This document shows, piece by piece, positions 23,973 through 36,504 of a stretch of DNA of 64,000 nucleotides (position 1 is its first letter; the number at the start of each line of letters is the position of its first letter). The DNA comes from Phlebotomus papatasi (taxonomy: Eukaryota; Arthropoda; Insecta; Diptera; Psychodidae), in the NCBI RefSeq assembly GCF_024763615.1, contig NC_077224.1, positions 39,814,712 through 39,878,711 on the forward strand. Reading direction: 5' to 3'. A model generated the notes under the pieces. It made no database searches, was not told the origin of the DNA, and saw nothing but the letters and a program-made list of their open reading frames with translations. The translations under genes and the position numbers were made by a program.

Positions 23973-24256
23973 ATATATGAATGTTAACATTTCGGCTTTT
24001 ATCTGAACAAGGAGACCGATGTGACTCGGTCACATTTGCCGTATGTTAGAGAAAACAATGTTCAGGAAACTTCAAGAGAGAAATCCGCAGGGAACGAGGA
24101 AGGAGGGGTTGTCCTCGTACGAGCTGGAACTGGAAGAACATAGCGGGTGATGTCCTTAAAATCTTGGAGCTGTTGCGACGCTGGCTTTAGATAGGTCCTG
24201 TACATGTTGAGGTTATGCTTAGAATCAACTTTGTAAGGGCATTGACAGACATGAGG

Positions 24257-24349
24257 ATTAGCCGAGAGACGGCTTAGCGTAATTATATTAGAAATAATGG
24301 TTAAATTGCATTTCCATCATTTTCCACTAAGTCGCGTCTCGGCTTAAGT
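24257..24349. repeat. Imperfect palindrome (TTAGCCGAGAGACGG)
   Basis: ATTAGCCGAGAGACGGCTTAG at left pairs imperfectly with TAAGTCGCGTCTCGGCTTAAG at right, with an AT-rich centre. Probably a small degraded element just 3' of the retrotransposon tail. Confidence 0.5.
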
Positions 24350-24403
24350 CGTAAGTGTGTCTAGGGCATAAGATTCCTTGTACGATTTACAATTTGATTT
24401 ATT

Positions 24404-24597
24404 ATATACAGAAAAAAAACATTTTGTAAAATTGTTTTATATGTTTACGAACATTTGCGAACAAATGTTTGTAAAAAAAAGTACAAACTTTTACTTGTTT
24501 GTGGATTATACGATTTACGAGGATTTCGTAAGTCCTCAATGGGAATTCACAAACATTTACGAATAACTTAACGAGATATTTTTTTTCTTTGTATACA
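24404..24597. mobile_element. MITE-like, TIR TATACAGAAAAAAAACATT
   Basis: Left TATACAGAAAAAAAACATTT then TGTAAAATTGTT. The right-end complement TATACAAAGAAAAAAAATAT is imperfect. The interior repeats CGTAAAT / ATTTACG words. Confidence 0.55.
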
Positions 24598-24599
24598 GA

Positions 24600-26815
24600 A
24601 AATATCATTTTTCCATTAAGAAAATTTAATTAGGAATGCAATTTAATTAAACTTTATAGTTTCTTAATGAACTACAATATTACAACTTTAATTGGGACAT
24701 ATGAATACACGAATCTTTAATGAAAGCAATCTTCAAATAAAGGAAAAGTGATAAAGAGTAAACTGCGAAAAAAACAGAAGCTGAAATTGAAAAAAAAATT
24801 GGTTTGAAAATTGTTTCAAGAATAAGCGAAAAAATGAATAATTAGTGATAGAAGAAGCAGGAACCAGATATCCTGGTGGAGGCTTCAAAATTTGAAGACG
24901 TCGTAAAGTGCTCGAGGCTTGGGTTGAGGTAAGAAAAATAATTATCTTCAAGTCTTTTGTATCATTTCAAGCCAATAGTTTTTGACCTCAGTAGTGAGAG
25001 GGATCCCTAAACCCACATTATTTGTGTAAACTTTAGGATTTATTAAGTTTTCACCTCGCTGACTAAATAGATTATTGTTGAAATGAGTAAACCGTTATAT
25101 CCTAAATTAAATTTCGCAATATCATGGTATATCACAGAACTAATTAAGATAGAATCTTGAGATATCCCATAGCAGTGTCTTTAAGATGAGGATCACATCA
25201 TCATCCAAGGCATCAGACCTTTGAGATATGTTCTAATACCCTCCCCAAGTCAAATTCTGACAGTCTTCCATGGTTGAAGCTCTACACATTTTCACCAAGT
25301 GCGTGTGTGATGAGCTAATTATGAGATTGCGCACATATTGTGTTATATATTGTACAAATATAATTGTGTATTTTTTCTTGCTATTAACACAGCTTGTCTA
25401 ATTAGATCGTCTTGCTCATAGATATAACAAGATTAAAGAAAATATGGCATACAGAACAAACTCGGTGAATTGTAACAGTACTGTTTTATGATTTCTTCTT
25501 CTTTTGAGCCGTCTTCTCCTAGAGATCAGTGAAAAGGGTTGAATTGCATTTCTCATCACTAAGATTTTCCACAAAAGGTCGAACAATGTCAAGATTAACT
25601 TTATTTTTTTTTTACTTCTTTTATTTCATGCAATTATAAAATATTCCCTTTAAAGGCAATTTCTTTGGTTTTTTTTCTCTGTGTAAAGTATATTATTTAT
25701 ACGCTGAGATATAACATCGCATAGCAATACCTAGTATTGCTTTATACTTTTTGCGATAGTACTTCATTCGCGAAAGGTGATGCAGTAATTTCTTAGCTCG
25801 CAGTTATTCTGTCACATAAGATGATCAAGCCTGTAAGCGTCATTCCATGCATTTTTGCATCGATAAGTAGATTAAGATTACTTCATAAGCTAGTCTTGGA
25901 TGGATACTAAATGATCGGTCAATAATTAGTGAAGGTGAAGGCATTAGCAGTTCAAGAGGAAGGAGTTTTTCTCTTATTACATTGACGTCTTCAGTGTATT
26001 TTCTTTCATTTATTCTCCATGTAACACGCTTGATTTACTGCATTCTCGTGAATTATCTTGGGGTTTACTACAATAAAAAAAAGAAACACCTGGTACATGG
26101 AAAACATTAAAAAGCAGCAATGTGTCACCCAAAGACGGAAATTGTCTACAAGCCCCACGCCAACCCTCTCTTGCTCTTAAGAGCTTAATAAAAGCAACAC
26201 TGCTTGATTGCTCTCTAAATTTTCCTTACTTTGACCTTCCGCTTGAATCTTACATGTATCAAATTTAACACGATTTTCTCATTGTGTCATCTTATTGAAA
26301 AATTTTCAGTTATTCTGTATTTCAAAATGAACCGCACTTTTACTTTATAATTTCATCTTACAAGCCTTTCCGAACGGCAATAAATCTCCACAATTTGCCA
26401 AACGTTAATTGTGTTCTTAACCCAATATTGACTTATTGTTAGGAAAGAAATTTATGAACGACAGTACTTTATTTATCGTGTCAATAAAATAGGAGCAACT
26501 TTTTTTTGGATCTGTTCTTTATTTTTCCGTACAACAGGTGATTCATGTCTTTCACTTTATCAGTGGCGCACGTTATTATTTGCTGGAGCTGCTGGTTGGC
26601 GGTGTACTCTTGTTTTCAGATAATAAACGGTAGGATTTGTTTACTTATACCACATAGTAATGGTTATAAATTTAAAATTTCCCACTCTTTGCGGAGAATT
26701 TATCAAATAGAGAGTATTTGCTCGAGATAAGGCTTGAAATAATGTCGATATTTCAATTATAAGACATTCAGTACATTAATAAAATTGGAAAGATAATCCT
26801 CAATATGTTTATGCA
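24600..26815. other. Intergenic stretch, nothing recognised
   Basis: Relatively repeat-poor, no supportable gene or TIR. Such quiet stretches upstream of svb are the natural place to look for conserved enhancers. I cannot identify one from a single sequence. Confidence 0.45.
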
Positions 26816-26817
26816 TA

Positions 26818-27185
26818 AAAAAAAACAGGTGGCAAAACGTTTCAGGCTTTGTGAAGTGTTCAAACTCGAATTGAACCGATTCATAAATCACTCAAAAGAT
26901 CACATAAAATAGTTTTAAAAATATTAAAATAGATTTTAGGATTAAGATTAGTAAAATTAGTAAGATTAAGATTGAATCGGTTCTTTACCGATTCAGAACC
27001 GATTGTAATTGGTTCAACATTGTCAGAATTTCAAGACCTTTCCAACAAGCTCAAACATGATACCATTCGATTGAGAAATACGCTCTCTAGACCTCTAATA
27101 GAGCCTTTTTAACATTTGACCTTGAAAAACCGTTATCAGGAATGATTAAAAGGTATTTTTTTATAAGGACGAAATGTTCAGGTGG
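26818..27185 (+). repeat. Dispersed repeat R1, long copy
   Basis: Starts ACAGGTGGCAAAACGTTTCA, with GGCTTTGTGAAGTG, ACCGATTCATAAATCAC, TTTCCAACAAGCTCAAACAT and TTGACCTTGAAAAACCGTTA then AGGAATGATT. This is the best-preserved copy for defining the consensus. Confidence 0.65.
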
Positions 27186-27659
27186 ATAATCAGTGGCCAC
27201 AGGTAACTGTTGTGTGTCCAGACGGTCCAGACTATTCATTCCACTTGTGGACAGTAAAAGGACGGAGTACCTAGTGAGCAGTAGGTAACCAGTGCAAAGC
27301 GCGGCTGTTGTAAAATTGTGAATTGGAGGAAACGCACTTCAAAGTTTGCTTTGAAGTGTGTTCGAGTTCTTGCAAATTTGTTCGGCGCGCCATTGCTTTC
27401 GCCTCTGTGTTTTCAAAAATACTTCGAATTAACTTCTGAAATTTTTATCGTATAGATAGTTTTATCAATTTAAGCAATTAAAAAAATATAAACCTCTTTT
27501 CATCTTGTAATTAGGGGAACCCCGAGACCTTCCATCCCATTTATGATATTCTGTAGTTCTAAGTAATTTAATTAAGAATTTATGGATATTGGTTGATTTT
27601 TGACCTTATGATCTTCAATGACTAAACTAATGCATTGGTATTATTTTAATTAACTCACT

Positions 27660-27760
27660 ACACAAATTCGAGGCTCATATGGTACTAGAACATTCTGGAT
27701 CTGACCAAGTCTCGAACCCGGAACTTCATTTCGCAGAAACTACGGTATCCACTATTTCTA
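27660..27760 (-). mobile_element. Possible tRNA-derived SINE remnant
   Basis: Minus strand shows GTGGATACCGTAG followed, at tRNA-like spacing, by CCGGGTTCGAGAC, a good B box. The A box is poor and no tail or target duplication is evident. Confidence 0.3.
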
Positions 27761-27769
27761 ATTATAAAT

Positions 27770-29740
27770 TCAAAATAATTGTAAATTTCTTAACTCAAAA
27801 GAGTTCTTTAATGTTCAATTACATGCCCGCGAAGTAAGATAGCTATTAAATGCAAAAGTAACACGTGATCTGTTAAAAGTTCAAAAATTACACAAATTAG
27901 TTTAATGTGCATATGTCTAAAGTAAATTATAGCAATTTTAAATGGGATATTGTACAAGATTTTTAATGTGTATGAATCTTAAATGAACAGGGAACAAAAC
28001 AAAGTTTTTATTGCCTTGTTTTCTTCGAGAATTGGACTAGAAAATTAACGACTTATCAGAATTTGTTAGAAGCTGTGATCTTTACTGCTTTCTTTGATGA
28101 CTTTATTTTTTATTAGTTTTGCCATTTTTCTTTGAAATTATCATTTTTTTCTTTTTAATAATCAAAGCCAAATTCTCAAGATTATGTTTTCCTTTCCTTC
28201 TTTATCCATTATATTTTGGTTAACTTTTGAAATCATCATAAATCATGTGTAATGAGTCTGAAATTTTTATTGAGAGAGTATTCTCAATTAAGAGATACTT
28301 TTTCCGTGTGTAGGATATCAAAAGCAATTTGACAACCCTTCTCGGCTTCACACGCAGTAACTGAGATTTGTGATAAATTGCACCGACAAAGTGCTACGGT
28401 ACAGTCTTTAGTAATTGCGTAAGGGCGTCACAAACTTCTTGCACTTTCAGTCGCGTGGACCCAAATGAGAGGCTTTGGCAGTCAAGATTAAAGTTTCCAT
28501 GTGAATCATTAAAAGGTGCAAAGTGACATTTCCTAGTAATTCATGAGAGTGGGATTTGATTAAATGCCTTATGCCTGCCTTAAATAAATAAGCAGGTACC
28601 AGTATGTGTGCCATGGTGTACCTTTATAACCATTATTTCCGCCTGAAAAATTGCAAGGTGTTCGATAAAAGATAAAGGGGCTGATGTGGCCAGTGTATGC
28701 AATTAAAAGAATTTTCTTTTTTTTTTAGTCTTTATAAATTCTATCTCCCTGCCAATTGATGAGATTTCTGATACAAGCATATACCGCCTTTCATGATCCA
28801 AGAGATAGCATCTGCTTCTGGTACAGGGAAAAAAGTGAGAAATACTTTTCGGAAGTCATCACTTATGCTGATTGCATTAGAAAATGATGAAAGATTAATT
28901 TATTACCTTATAATTTTCGCATCTCATCGATAGAATTGAACTTAATTGGGGAAACAAGCAATATATCGGCATCTTCTATGGGCATTGATTGCCAAGATAT
29001 ATCTTGTTGCAAGTGGAAGATTCTCTTTTAAGAAGTAAACCCCATCCACAAATTGGCAAACCAAGTCACTGAGTAAGAATTATTCCATTAATGATGGAGT
29101 GCACCTCATAATTAATTTCATCTGCGGTGCCGTTAGGAAGATGTTATGTTGATGGTAAGACTACTGCTTAGATGAGGTTTATGTTTAAAAACACTTGGCT
29201 TTTATTCTTTCGTGCGCCTAAAGAACGTCTCTAACCATGCAATTTACCCACTTTATACAAACCCAAAAGTTCATGAACTTGTCAAAAAGAAACATCCTAA
29301 ACTCACCATGCAATTTGCATTTTGATTGGAGAACACAATCTTCCAAGGGTTCTCTTTGGTACAAATTAGGAGGTAACCCAAGTAGTAATGAGCAGAAAAA
29401 AATGTTAGGAACTTCTGATGTCATGTCTCTAATTGCGATATTGACTTGTTTTCCCCTTCTAAGAAAAGTTTATTGAATTTCATGCAAGATGTCTTTAATG
29501 AGCGGTGGCAAGTCTTCATGCACAGAGATAATAAATGTGAGTTCAATATTAGTGGTATTATTTGGACAGTCATACCGCATAATTTTAATAGTCAAAGAAA
29601 TCTAAAGGGGGCACTTAATTCCGCCAAGAGCAAGTTGCAGGGGTTTTTTGATGTTTGTTTTTCTTAGAATTTTTATGAAGTTCAATAACCTGTTGAATTT
29701 TCCCTTAAAAATTAAGCCTAAGTTGAAAATTACTTTCAGT
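27770..29740. other. Intergenic stretch, nothing recognised
   Basis: No gene, TIR or known repeat identified. Confidence 0.45.
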
Positions 29741-29745
29741 AAGGG

Positions 29746-30050
29746 TAAAAAGGGGTGGCAAAGCGTCCAAGGCTTTGTTCGAACTCCCGAAAAGGAGTTG
29801 TGTACAATATTTTTAAATTTTTTTGAATGCATATCAATTTAGTATTGAATCATTTTTTTTTTATAAATCATCATAAAACCATCTTGACCTTTAAGATTGA
29901 TTTAGAACAGAGTGTTATAAAGAAAAAAAAATTAAGCTTTCATTTAATTTTTGAAAATTGTATCGATTCATTACCGATTGGGACCGGTAAAGTTGGGTTT
30001 GGAACTTTTCAAATAAACTTAAATTTGACCAAGTCGGTTGAAAAATAGGC
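29746..30050 (+). repeat. Dispersed repeat R1 copy
   Basis: GGGGTGGCAAAGCGTCCAAG, GATTCATTACCGATTGGGAC and CCAAGTCGGTTGAAAAATAG follow the R1 order. The middle contains unrelated AT-rich sequence. Confidence 0.6.
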
Positions 30051-30297
30051 CCTCCAGTAGATGAATCCTGTAAAGCTCTGACAATGCTATATGACATATT
30101 GCGTTCGAATTTCAGGAGAAATTTTTCCAAAAAGTGATTTAATAGCCCTGACATTGCCATTTCACCTCTCGTGGCATTGTTAGAAGTCATGTATTTGAGA
30201 TTTATGGCAATTTAATTGACAATGAATTTTATTAAACTGATCAACCAAGACGTATTATATTATTTACATAATATCATTAAGTGAAGAATTTTCATTA

Positions 30298-30635
30298 AAA
30301 AGAGATGGCAAAGCGTTCCAGTTTTGCAGAATGCTAGAACTTACAAGATAAGAGCTCACCGTGAATTAGTTCTTCGCATGATCTTTTGGTGCTTTACTGG
30401 TCTACTAGAGATCAAATTGATTCATAAATCATAAAAGCTTTGAAAATCAAACAAATAGGTACTTAACCGATTCATTACCGATGAGTACCGATGCAGCCGG
30501 GGTCGAAATTATAATACCTTTCCAACAATCTAAATTTAACCAAATCGGTTGAAAACTGGCCCTTCCAAAGTGGTTGACGTTTGATTTTCAATCATTCAAA
30601 ATAGAGAATTTCCGGTCATATGTTTGGACTAAATG
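30298..30635 (+). repeat. Dispersed repeat R1 copy
   Basis: GAGATGGCAAAGCGTTCCAG, CCGATTCATTACCGATGAGT, CTTTCCAACAATCTAAATTT and CCAAATCGGTTGAAAACTGG; separated from the previous copy by about 250 bp. Confidence 0.62.
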
Positions 30636-30849
30636 TTCGTCTGGATTACCTCTAAAACATATCCGAAAATCATTGAAAAAGCTTGGGCCAATTTTGAGAA
30701 AAAGCGAAAAAATATGGTTTTGGAGGTGATAGAGGGGGGATGGGGAGTTGAAAAAACGTCTAGAGATATTGCTTTTTATTGGGGGTCAACGAAGACTGGA
30801 AGTCGATATCTCTTACCGTTTAAAGCTCCAGAACAGTGACTAAGTTGAA

Positions 30850-31440
30850 GAAAAAAAAAACTATTACACTATGCAACAAATTTATACCTTTTTGTTGGCA
30901 CTAAGATTCTGTTTTGTATGTTTGGTAGACTTAGGTCCCCTAATTGCAAAACTAGCCTCGGTTTTGCTTTAAGACGACAATTTTTTTTTAATTAATTTTT
31001 TTCTAGGACTACAATTTTGTTCATCTAAGACATTGCGCTCCTATCCCTCTAGATGCCCTATTTATTGATTTTTGTCATTTTCAAAAAAATATGAAATCTC
31101 TAGCTCTGAGCAAATTTCTGAAAAATTTTCTTAAAAAAAAACTGAAGAGTTGAAACAACTCTATCACCGAGTTGAATTAACTCGAAGAATATCGATGTAA
31201 TTGTTCCTCTTTTTTATTGTAAATTTTAGTAAATAAAGTTGAAACAGCTTATTACTTATTACGCTTTTTCGATAAAAAATTCATTTCGACTGAAGTATAT
31301 GCTTAAATGTTTTCGTTTTAATATATACAGTCAAGAAGATTTTCGTGTGACAAGGTTCATATGGGAAATCAATTAAAAATTAGGTTTAAAATATAATAAA
31401 TAAATATAGTATCTATTTAAAAATAGATTAAAAAGGTTCT
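30850..31440. other. Intergenic stretch
   Basis: No gene recognised. A short GAGTTGAAACAACTC palindrome lies at 31145-31160. Confidence 0.45.
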
Positions 31441-31446
31441 AAAGTA

Positions 31447-31668
31447 CAGTGTCGGTCATAAATTTCTTGACAAATCTATGTTCGAGAAACCAGATGGAAA
31501 AAATGATAGAAAAATAACATTTTAAAATTTTTCTTTTTGTATATGAGTTGCATGTAATCCATAGATCTAAAAAAAATAATTCATTTTATTTCATATCAAA
31601 AATAATTCTTTTTCCAAAGTTTAGCATTTTTCATCGGTCATAAGTTTCTTGACACATTTGTAAAACTT
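31447..31668 (+). mobile_element. Solo IR/DR end of a Tc1-like transposon
   Basis: After a TA, CAGTGTCGGTCATAAATTTC then TTGACAAAT, and about 180 bp inward the same word again as a direct repeat (ATCGGTCATAAGTTTCTTGA then CACAT). Two direct repeats inside one end is the IR/DR arrangement of many Tc1 elements. No opposite end or transposase was found. Confidence 0.6.
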
Positions 31669-32040
31669 ACTCAAAATTTTCAAATGCGTGCAAGTAACTT
31701 ATTTTAACCCAATTATATTATGAAATTATGTCATTTGAGGGACAAATGATAGGTTTGCGGTAAGAATGTTTGGGTTACTCCTTGGATTTCATAGATAAGC
31801 AAGTCCAATATGAATAAAAGGTTTGAGTTTTACTTGAAACACATTCAAAAAGTTAATTTATAGAAATGTATGTCTTAACCTATTTTATTGCCCTAAATTT
31901 ATTATAAAGTTTTTTAATCTACCCTATTACGATTTTTTGAGAAAAACAAATAACGTTTTTGATCTCTCATGAAACTGTTGTTCCTTTGACTATCGATTTT
32001 CTGTGTTTTGTAGACAGGGCTGTTGTAAAAGCCTCACCTA

Positions 32041-32256
32041 GGGGAATGTAGGCATGGTTCGCACAGAGGGAACCTTCAAACGATGCGAATTTTCTCTTTG
32101 TTTGCAAAGAGCTGACCTACCATTTCTTATCTCGTTTCATGACCTTAATAATTATTTGTCTTATGGCTATGAAATGACGAACTACCTTTTTGCAAACAAA
32201 GAGAAAATTTGCGTTGTTTGAAGGTTCACTCTGTGCGAACCATGCCGACATTCCCC
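32041..32256. mobile_element. MITE, TIR GGGGAATGTAGGCATGG
   Basis: 216 bp, TA flanks. The arms extend about 80 bp (GGGGAATGTAGGCATGGTTC, GAACCTTCAAACGATG, TTTTCTCTTTGTTTGCAAA), so nearly the whole element folds. Confidence 0.88.
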
Positions 32257-32259
32257 TAA

Positions 32260-34840
32260 AAGGATTTTCTGAATTAAATCCAGTAACTGACTTAAGTTCA
32301 AGCAGTCAGCAAAGCTAGGGCTCTTTGCCACTTTTTTTATTGAGCTTTACAGGTTATAACTTTTTGTCATAGCAGTCAAAGGGGCTTCGGACTTCAGACT
32401 TGTAAAAAGGGATAAGCGGAAAATTAAAAGAGTTTCAAAGGAATATGAGTGTCATGAGTGCTTATTACCAAACAGTAAAAAGCCATACGTAAGTCTTATG
32501 GCAAGACGTTCTTAATTTCAGTATCATCATCATGATTGTGCTATATTCACAAATTACTATTATTTACGCCTGAGCAAATTTCTCAAATTTGCAATCAAAA
32601 TTTTATATACCTCCTTAAAATGGTCAGCCTTATCTGTTTCCAATTGATTTTACAGTCACTCTGAGACAAAATGAGTAAATTCAACCTTACTGATTGGACT
32701 TAAATTTGATTATAATCCAATTTTATTTAAGACATTTCCGTAAAATCAAGTAAAGACTCTTCAAAATAATGTTTTCGTTATTCCTAAGATATGAGAATTT
32801 TGACCAAAAAAGTATCCCATATATTTTTTAATATATCACCATTAATGCCATTCTGAGAGTGGAAAGATTTTTGAATTGATGGTGTATTTTGCACGTTTTT
32901 TTGTACTGTGGCACTCCCTCATTTTCTTTGGTCATTTTAAAATTTCAGTGCGTGCCTTCGAAACGGGAACAGCATCATCAAAATATTATGAAGAAAAAAG
33001 GCATTTAAAGCGCGTAAAAAAGGTGAGCAATAAACAGAATAAACTGAAAAAAAAGATTCTTCTCTACCGTACATTAAATATTATTCTTCAAGGTTATAGT
33101 CATTTACCTTTGTGGTAAGAAGACTAAATGGGGGGATTTATATTCAATTTATTAACACATATTTTGTTGTGTATCAGTTTGTTTGATTTATATTGCTTCT
33201 TGTGCCCTCATTGTCTTCATCTCTCCGTGATTTCATGACTTTGGTCAGTTTTTGCAAGAAGATTGTGTGCGGGTTATTCTTTCTTTCTCACCTCCTGGCA
33301 CTATTTTCAATTTCAATTTTAACGAGTGAAGCTGAATAATCTCACGAAAGAAGCGAAAATTGTCCCCACAGATCATTCAAAAGTTAACAACAGTTATTTA
33401 CACATTGAACAGTTTTTCATTCGCAACATCTCGTCAATTGAAAATCGCTCGACCATGAGTTTAGTCAACGTCGAAATGTATATATATGGATGGTATTTTA
33501 AATAACACATAAAATTTACATAAGCTATTGTAGTGGTGATTTTTTTTCACCATCAACAATATACTGTACAAAAACAGACCAAAAATGTCTTTGTCTCGTG
33601 GTTTTTTTTTGTGGCAAAAAATATTCAAGTGCCAACAAAAAAATGTGTCTTGAGCAATTGAAGAACTGATAGCGAGGAATTTCACAATATGCCTAAATTA
33701 ATCTTCCAGGCAAAATACTGTGCATTTTGTAAATACCTCCAGAAGATATTTGAAAAACCATTAAATATATCTTTGTTAATAAATAATCTCCTTAATGAAT
33801 TAGATACCGTTTTCGTGAAATTGAATAAGGAGATAAACGCTCGTGGTATTTTTCAATTGAATTACTTGACTCTATGGGATTCATTACCTATTCCTTTAAA
33901 TTATTAAATACTTTACTAGTTGGCACACGCACGTGTAATTGAGGATATAGGGAAAAGCTGGGCTATGCGAAGGATTTATTCTAAATGACTATTGTCTTCT
34001 AAGCTTAGGATTTGCTAGAATTCAACCAAACTTCAATTTAAACTGAGGCTTTTAGAACAGAAACACATTTTCTGTCAAATCATTACCGCCACTCTTTTCC
34101 TTTTTTCCATATCCATTGTTTTACCATGTCAGCATTTCCCAATCAGAATTGGTAATCAAACTGATCGGATGGTACAATCGGCTTACGCCGGTGGATGGGA
34201 TCCACACGTCATTAACTACTACAAAATTGTTGTAGTGCCTATGTGGTCACAAAACATACATTTCCATCCTGGAGGTTGGAGTCGACGCTAAGACGACGAT
34301 GGACGCATATGGGTGGGATAACAACACAGATGACAATAATTCAAATCAAAACAATTATTTGTATAACTATATTTTGTACTCAAACTATGTCATAATTATG
34401 CATATTCTTTTAAACTCATCGTAGGGTCGAAGGAATACCTATTGACACTTAAAAAACTCTTATCCTGACGATCCTGACCCATTACCACCCTATTTTGTAC
34501 TATTTGTGATATGAAATTTGAACAGTCTTTCCTTATAAGAAATGGTAGATTAATGCGAAAAATGTTTAATATCCCAATTTTTTTGTAAACTTAATTTAAT
34601 GGAATCTCTGGATGGGTAAAATATTCCAGGGCGGTGTGTTCAGTGTGATCCAAAACATTAAAGAATTCCCAAAGTTGGTGGTCAATAATTTTGACAGATG
34701 TTTTTGCAAAGCTGCAAAGTTCAATTTTCCTGAGATGTGAAGGTGGTAATCTTTGTGAATTTTCCTTCACCCATAATAACAACGCCTTTCGAATAAAAGA
34801 TTTTTACGAAAAATGCTAACCATTGTAAACCCTCTGTAAC
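32260..34840. other. Intergenic stretch, nothing firmly recognised
   Basis: No supportable gene. 34130-34330 is less AT-rich than its surroundings (CGGATGGTACAATCGGCTTA, GGAGTCGACGCTAAGACGAC) but has no clear open frame; it may be conserved non-coding DNA or an old insertion. Confidence 0.4.
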
Positions 34841-34841
34841 A

Positions 34842-35222
34842 TCGTCGGTTCCGAAGAAGACTATTGTAAGTCCAAAATGTAAACTTTACAGGAAAGAGGT
34901 TTAAAGTTTGACAGTTAAAATTTATTTTCATTAATTTCACTGCAATTAGTATATTTTCAGCTTTTGAAACTTTTGTATCATACTTACGCATTGAATATCT
35001 TATCGTTAACACTACTTTTAAATTAATTTTACCAAAATTGTGGGCAAAATACTCGATAATCGGGCACGCTGATTTTAAGTTTTTCTCTTGTAACTTTTGC
35101 AGGAATATCTTAATCAAGATAAAATTTTGTGGGGATGTAGATCTAAGGTTTCTGCATCCAATGATACCATCTTTTTATACTACTGTAAGTAGACTTACAA
35201 TAGTCTTCTTCGGAACCGACGA
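34842..35222. mobile_element. MITE, perfect 31-bp TIR TCGTCGGTTCCGAAG
   Basis: 381 bp. TCGTCGGTTCCGAAGAAGAC then TATTGTAAGTC is repeated exactly, inverted, at the right end. CA flanks each side. The perfect TIR suggests relatively recent activity. Confidence 0.82.
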
Positions 35223-35307
35223 CATGTAATATAGTTGTTTTTCTTTCGAAAAGACACTTGAAATGTGAAAAAATACATGAAATATAAAACACCAAAATTG
35301 TAATTTA

Positions 35308-36468
35308 TGGCTCCGGTACACCTTTTAGATCAGGAAAATTTCATGAAGTCAAAATTCGGATCCCTTTCTTTCTCACATGTTTTGCATATGTCTTTCTCAT
35401 TCTTTCGCACTCTTCTTCTTCTCTTAAACATCACTCCAAATTCAATTTAGCTCAATCGAATTTGGTATGCGAAAGAATGAGATAGACATATCGTCAGTTA
35501 AATCAGCATTTGTCGTAACTTCCTTTTGACAACTTTTCAGGAGACGAAATTTTCAGTTCAGCATTATTTTTCTCAAAAATAAACCCCGAATGCGATACTT
35601 TTGAATCAAAATTATAAAAGTGGCACTAATAAACTGTAAGTTAACTCGAAAAAATCTTTATAAAATGATTTTAAAGCTGAGATATTGAGATATATGTTCG
35701 ATGAAACACAATAATATTTTATCGTAACTTCCATCGTTTATAAAGCCGTAACTTCCAATGTATAGGAATCTTGAAAGTTACGACAATTTTCAAAAATGCA
35801 TTATATCAATTTCAATTACTTTAGTGATAATAAGCACTTTTATTTGACTAAATTAGTCAATTAAACTCTTATCACTGTCCTTAAAAGCTTTTATTTCATA
35901 AATTTATTGTATAAATTTTGCGCGCTGTGTCGCTTGTTTTGTTTTGAATTAATGACAGATGGACAGGGATTTCTTCTTACTTTTTCTCACAAATATTGAA
36001 TTAAAATGAGTTAATGTTGCATTATTCGCACTGTCTTTGGATATTTGGAAGAGTTTGTGAACGTTTTAATGAGAAATATTACACTTTTGCTGCAAATTAC
36101 AAGCCACGCAAACGAGCAAAAGCAGTTACGGCAAATGCTGATTAGAGCAAATTTTGTATGAAAATTTGTCGTAACTTCCCCAAAAATGGAAATTACGACA
36201 AATTCTGATAAATTTTTATTAATTAAGTGCTCTTACGATAATTTTTGTTTAAAATAATTTTTAATAGGCCTATAAATGTTTCTTTTTCTCAAGTGAGTTT
36301 AATAAACAAAATTACGCCGATTCTAAATATGTATATATCCCAAAATCGCAAAAATTAAGTTACGACAAATGCTGATTTAACTGACGATATGCAAAACATG
36401 TGAGAAAGAAAGGGATCCGAAATTCGAATTCATGAAATTTTCTTGATCTAAAAGGTGTGCCGGAGTCA
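35308..36468. mobile_element. MITE family C, full copy with nested transposon
   Basis: TGGCTCCGGTACACC at left and GGTGTGCCGGAGTCA at right, with TTA duplicated outside (35305-35307, 36469-36471), a PIF/Harbinger-like 3-bp duplication. The arms continue through GATCAGGAAAATTTCATGA and CATGTTTTGCATATGTC. Interrupted by 35491-36387; the element without the insert would be about 265 bp. Confidence 0.85.
35491..36387. mobile_element. Nested DNA element, TIR TCGTCAGTTAAATCAGC
   Basis: 897 bp, TA duplicated (35489-35490, 36388-36389). Perfect 31-bp TIR TCGTCAGTTAAATCAGCATT then TGTCGTAACTT. The word GTCGTAACTTCC and close variants occur about eight times on both strands (near 35509, 35720, 35745, 35774, 36120, 36166, 36189, 36357). 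No coding sequence recognised. Confidence 0.85.
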
Positions 36469-36504
36469 TTAAAGCCTTAATTAAATTTAAACTGTATTAT
36501 CTTG

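Larger units (their letters stand above)
22790..24215 (+). pseudogene. Non-LTR retrotransposon ORF2 (RT C-terminal part), broken by two MITEs
   Basis: Three exposed segments read as one reverse-transcriptase ORF of the 'endonuclease-reverse transcriptase' type. 22790-23074 gives NEIHG...-like debris, then VVMDFSYLESVRMRGIEIKI and KIKIYRSILKLVITYGLERV, equivalent to the F.YLGS... and ...YK.LIRP.V.YG.E blocks. 23667-23794 gives RRMKAADVRCVLRQIYGSF and GEFRIRINHELKRL. 23976-24215 gives FRKLQERNPQGTR, then after a frame change RRGCPRTSW and NIAGDVLKILELLRRWL. The gaps are exactly the MITEs 23077-23664 and 23797-23972. Stops and frameshifts are present, so it is dead. Clade assignment (RTE/CR1/jockey) is not possible from this. 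Confidence 0.75.

Noticed and set aside
27334..27358. Short perfect-looking hairpin CACTTCAAAGTTTGCTTTGAAGTG
   Set aside because: Too short for a miRNA precursor and not flanked by element-like ends; probably chance or a fragment.
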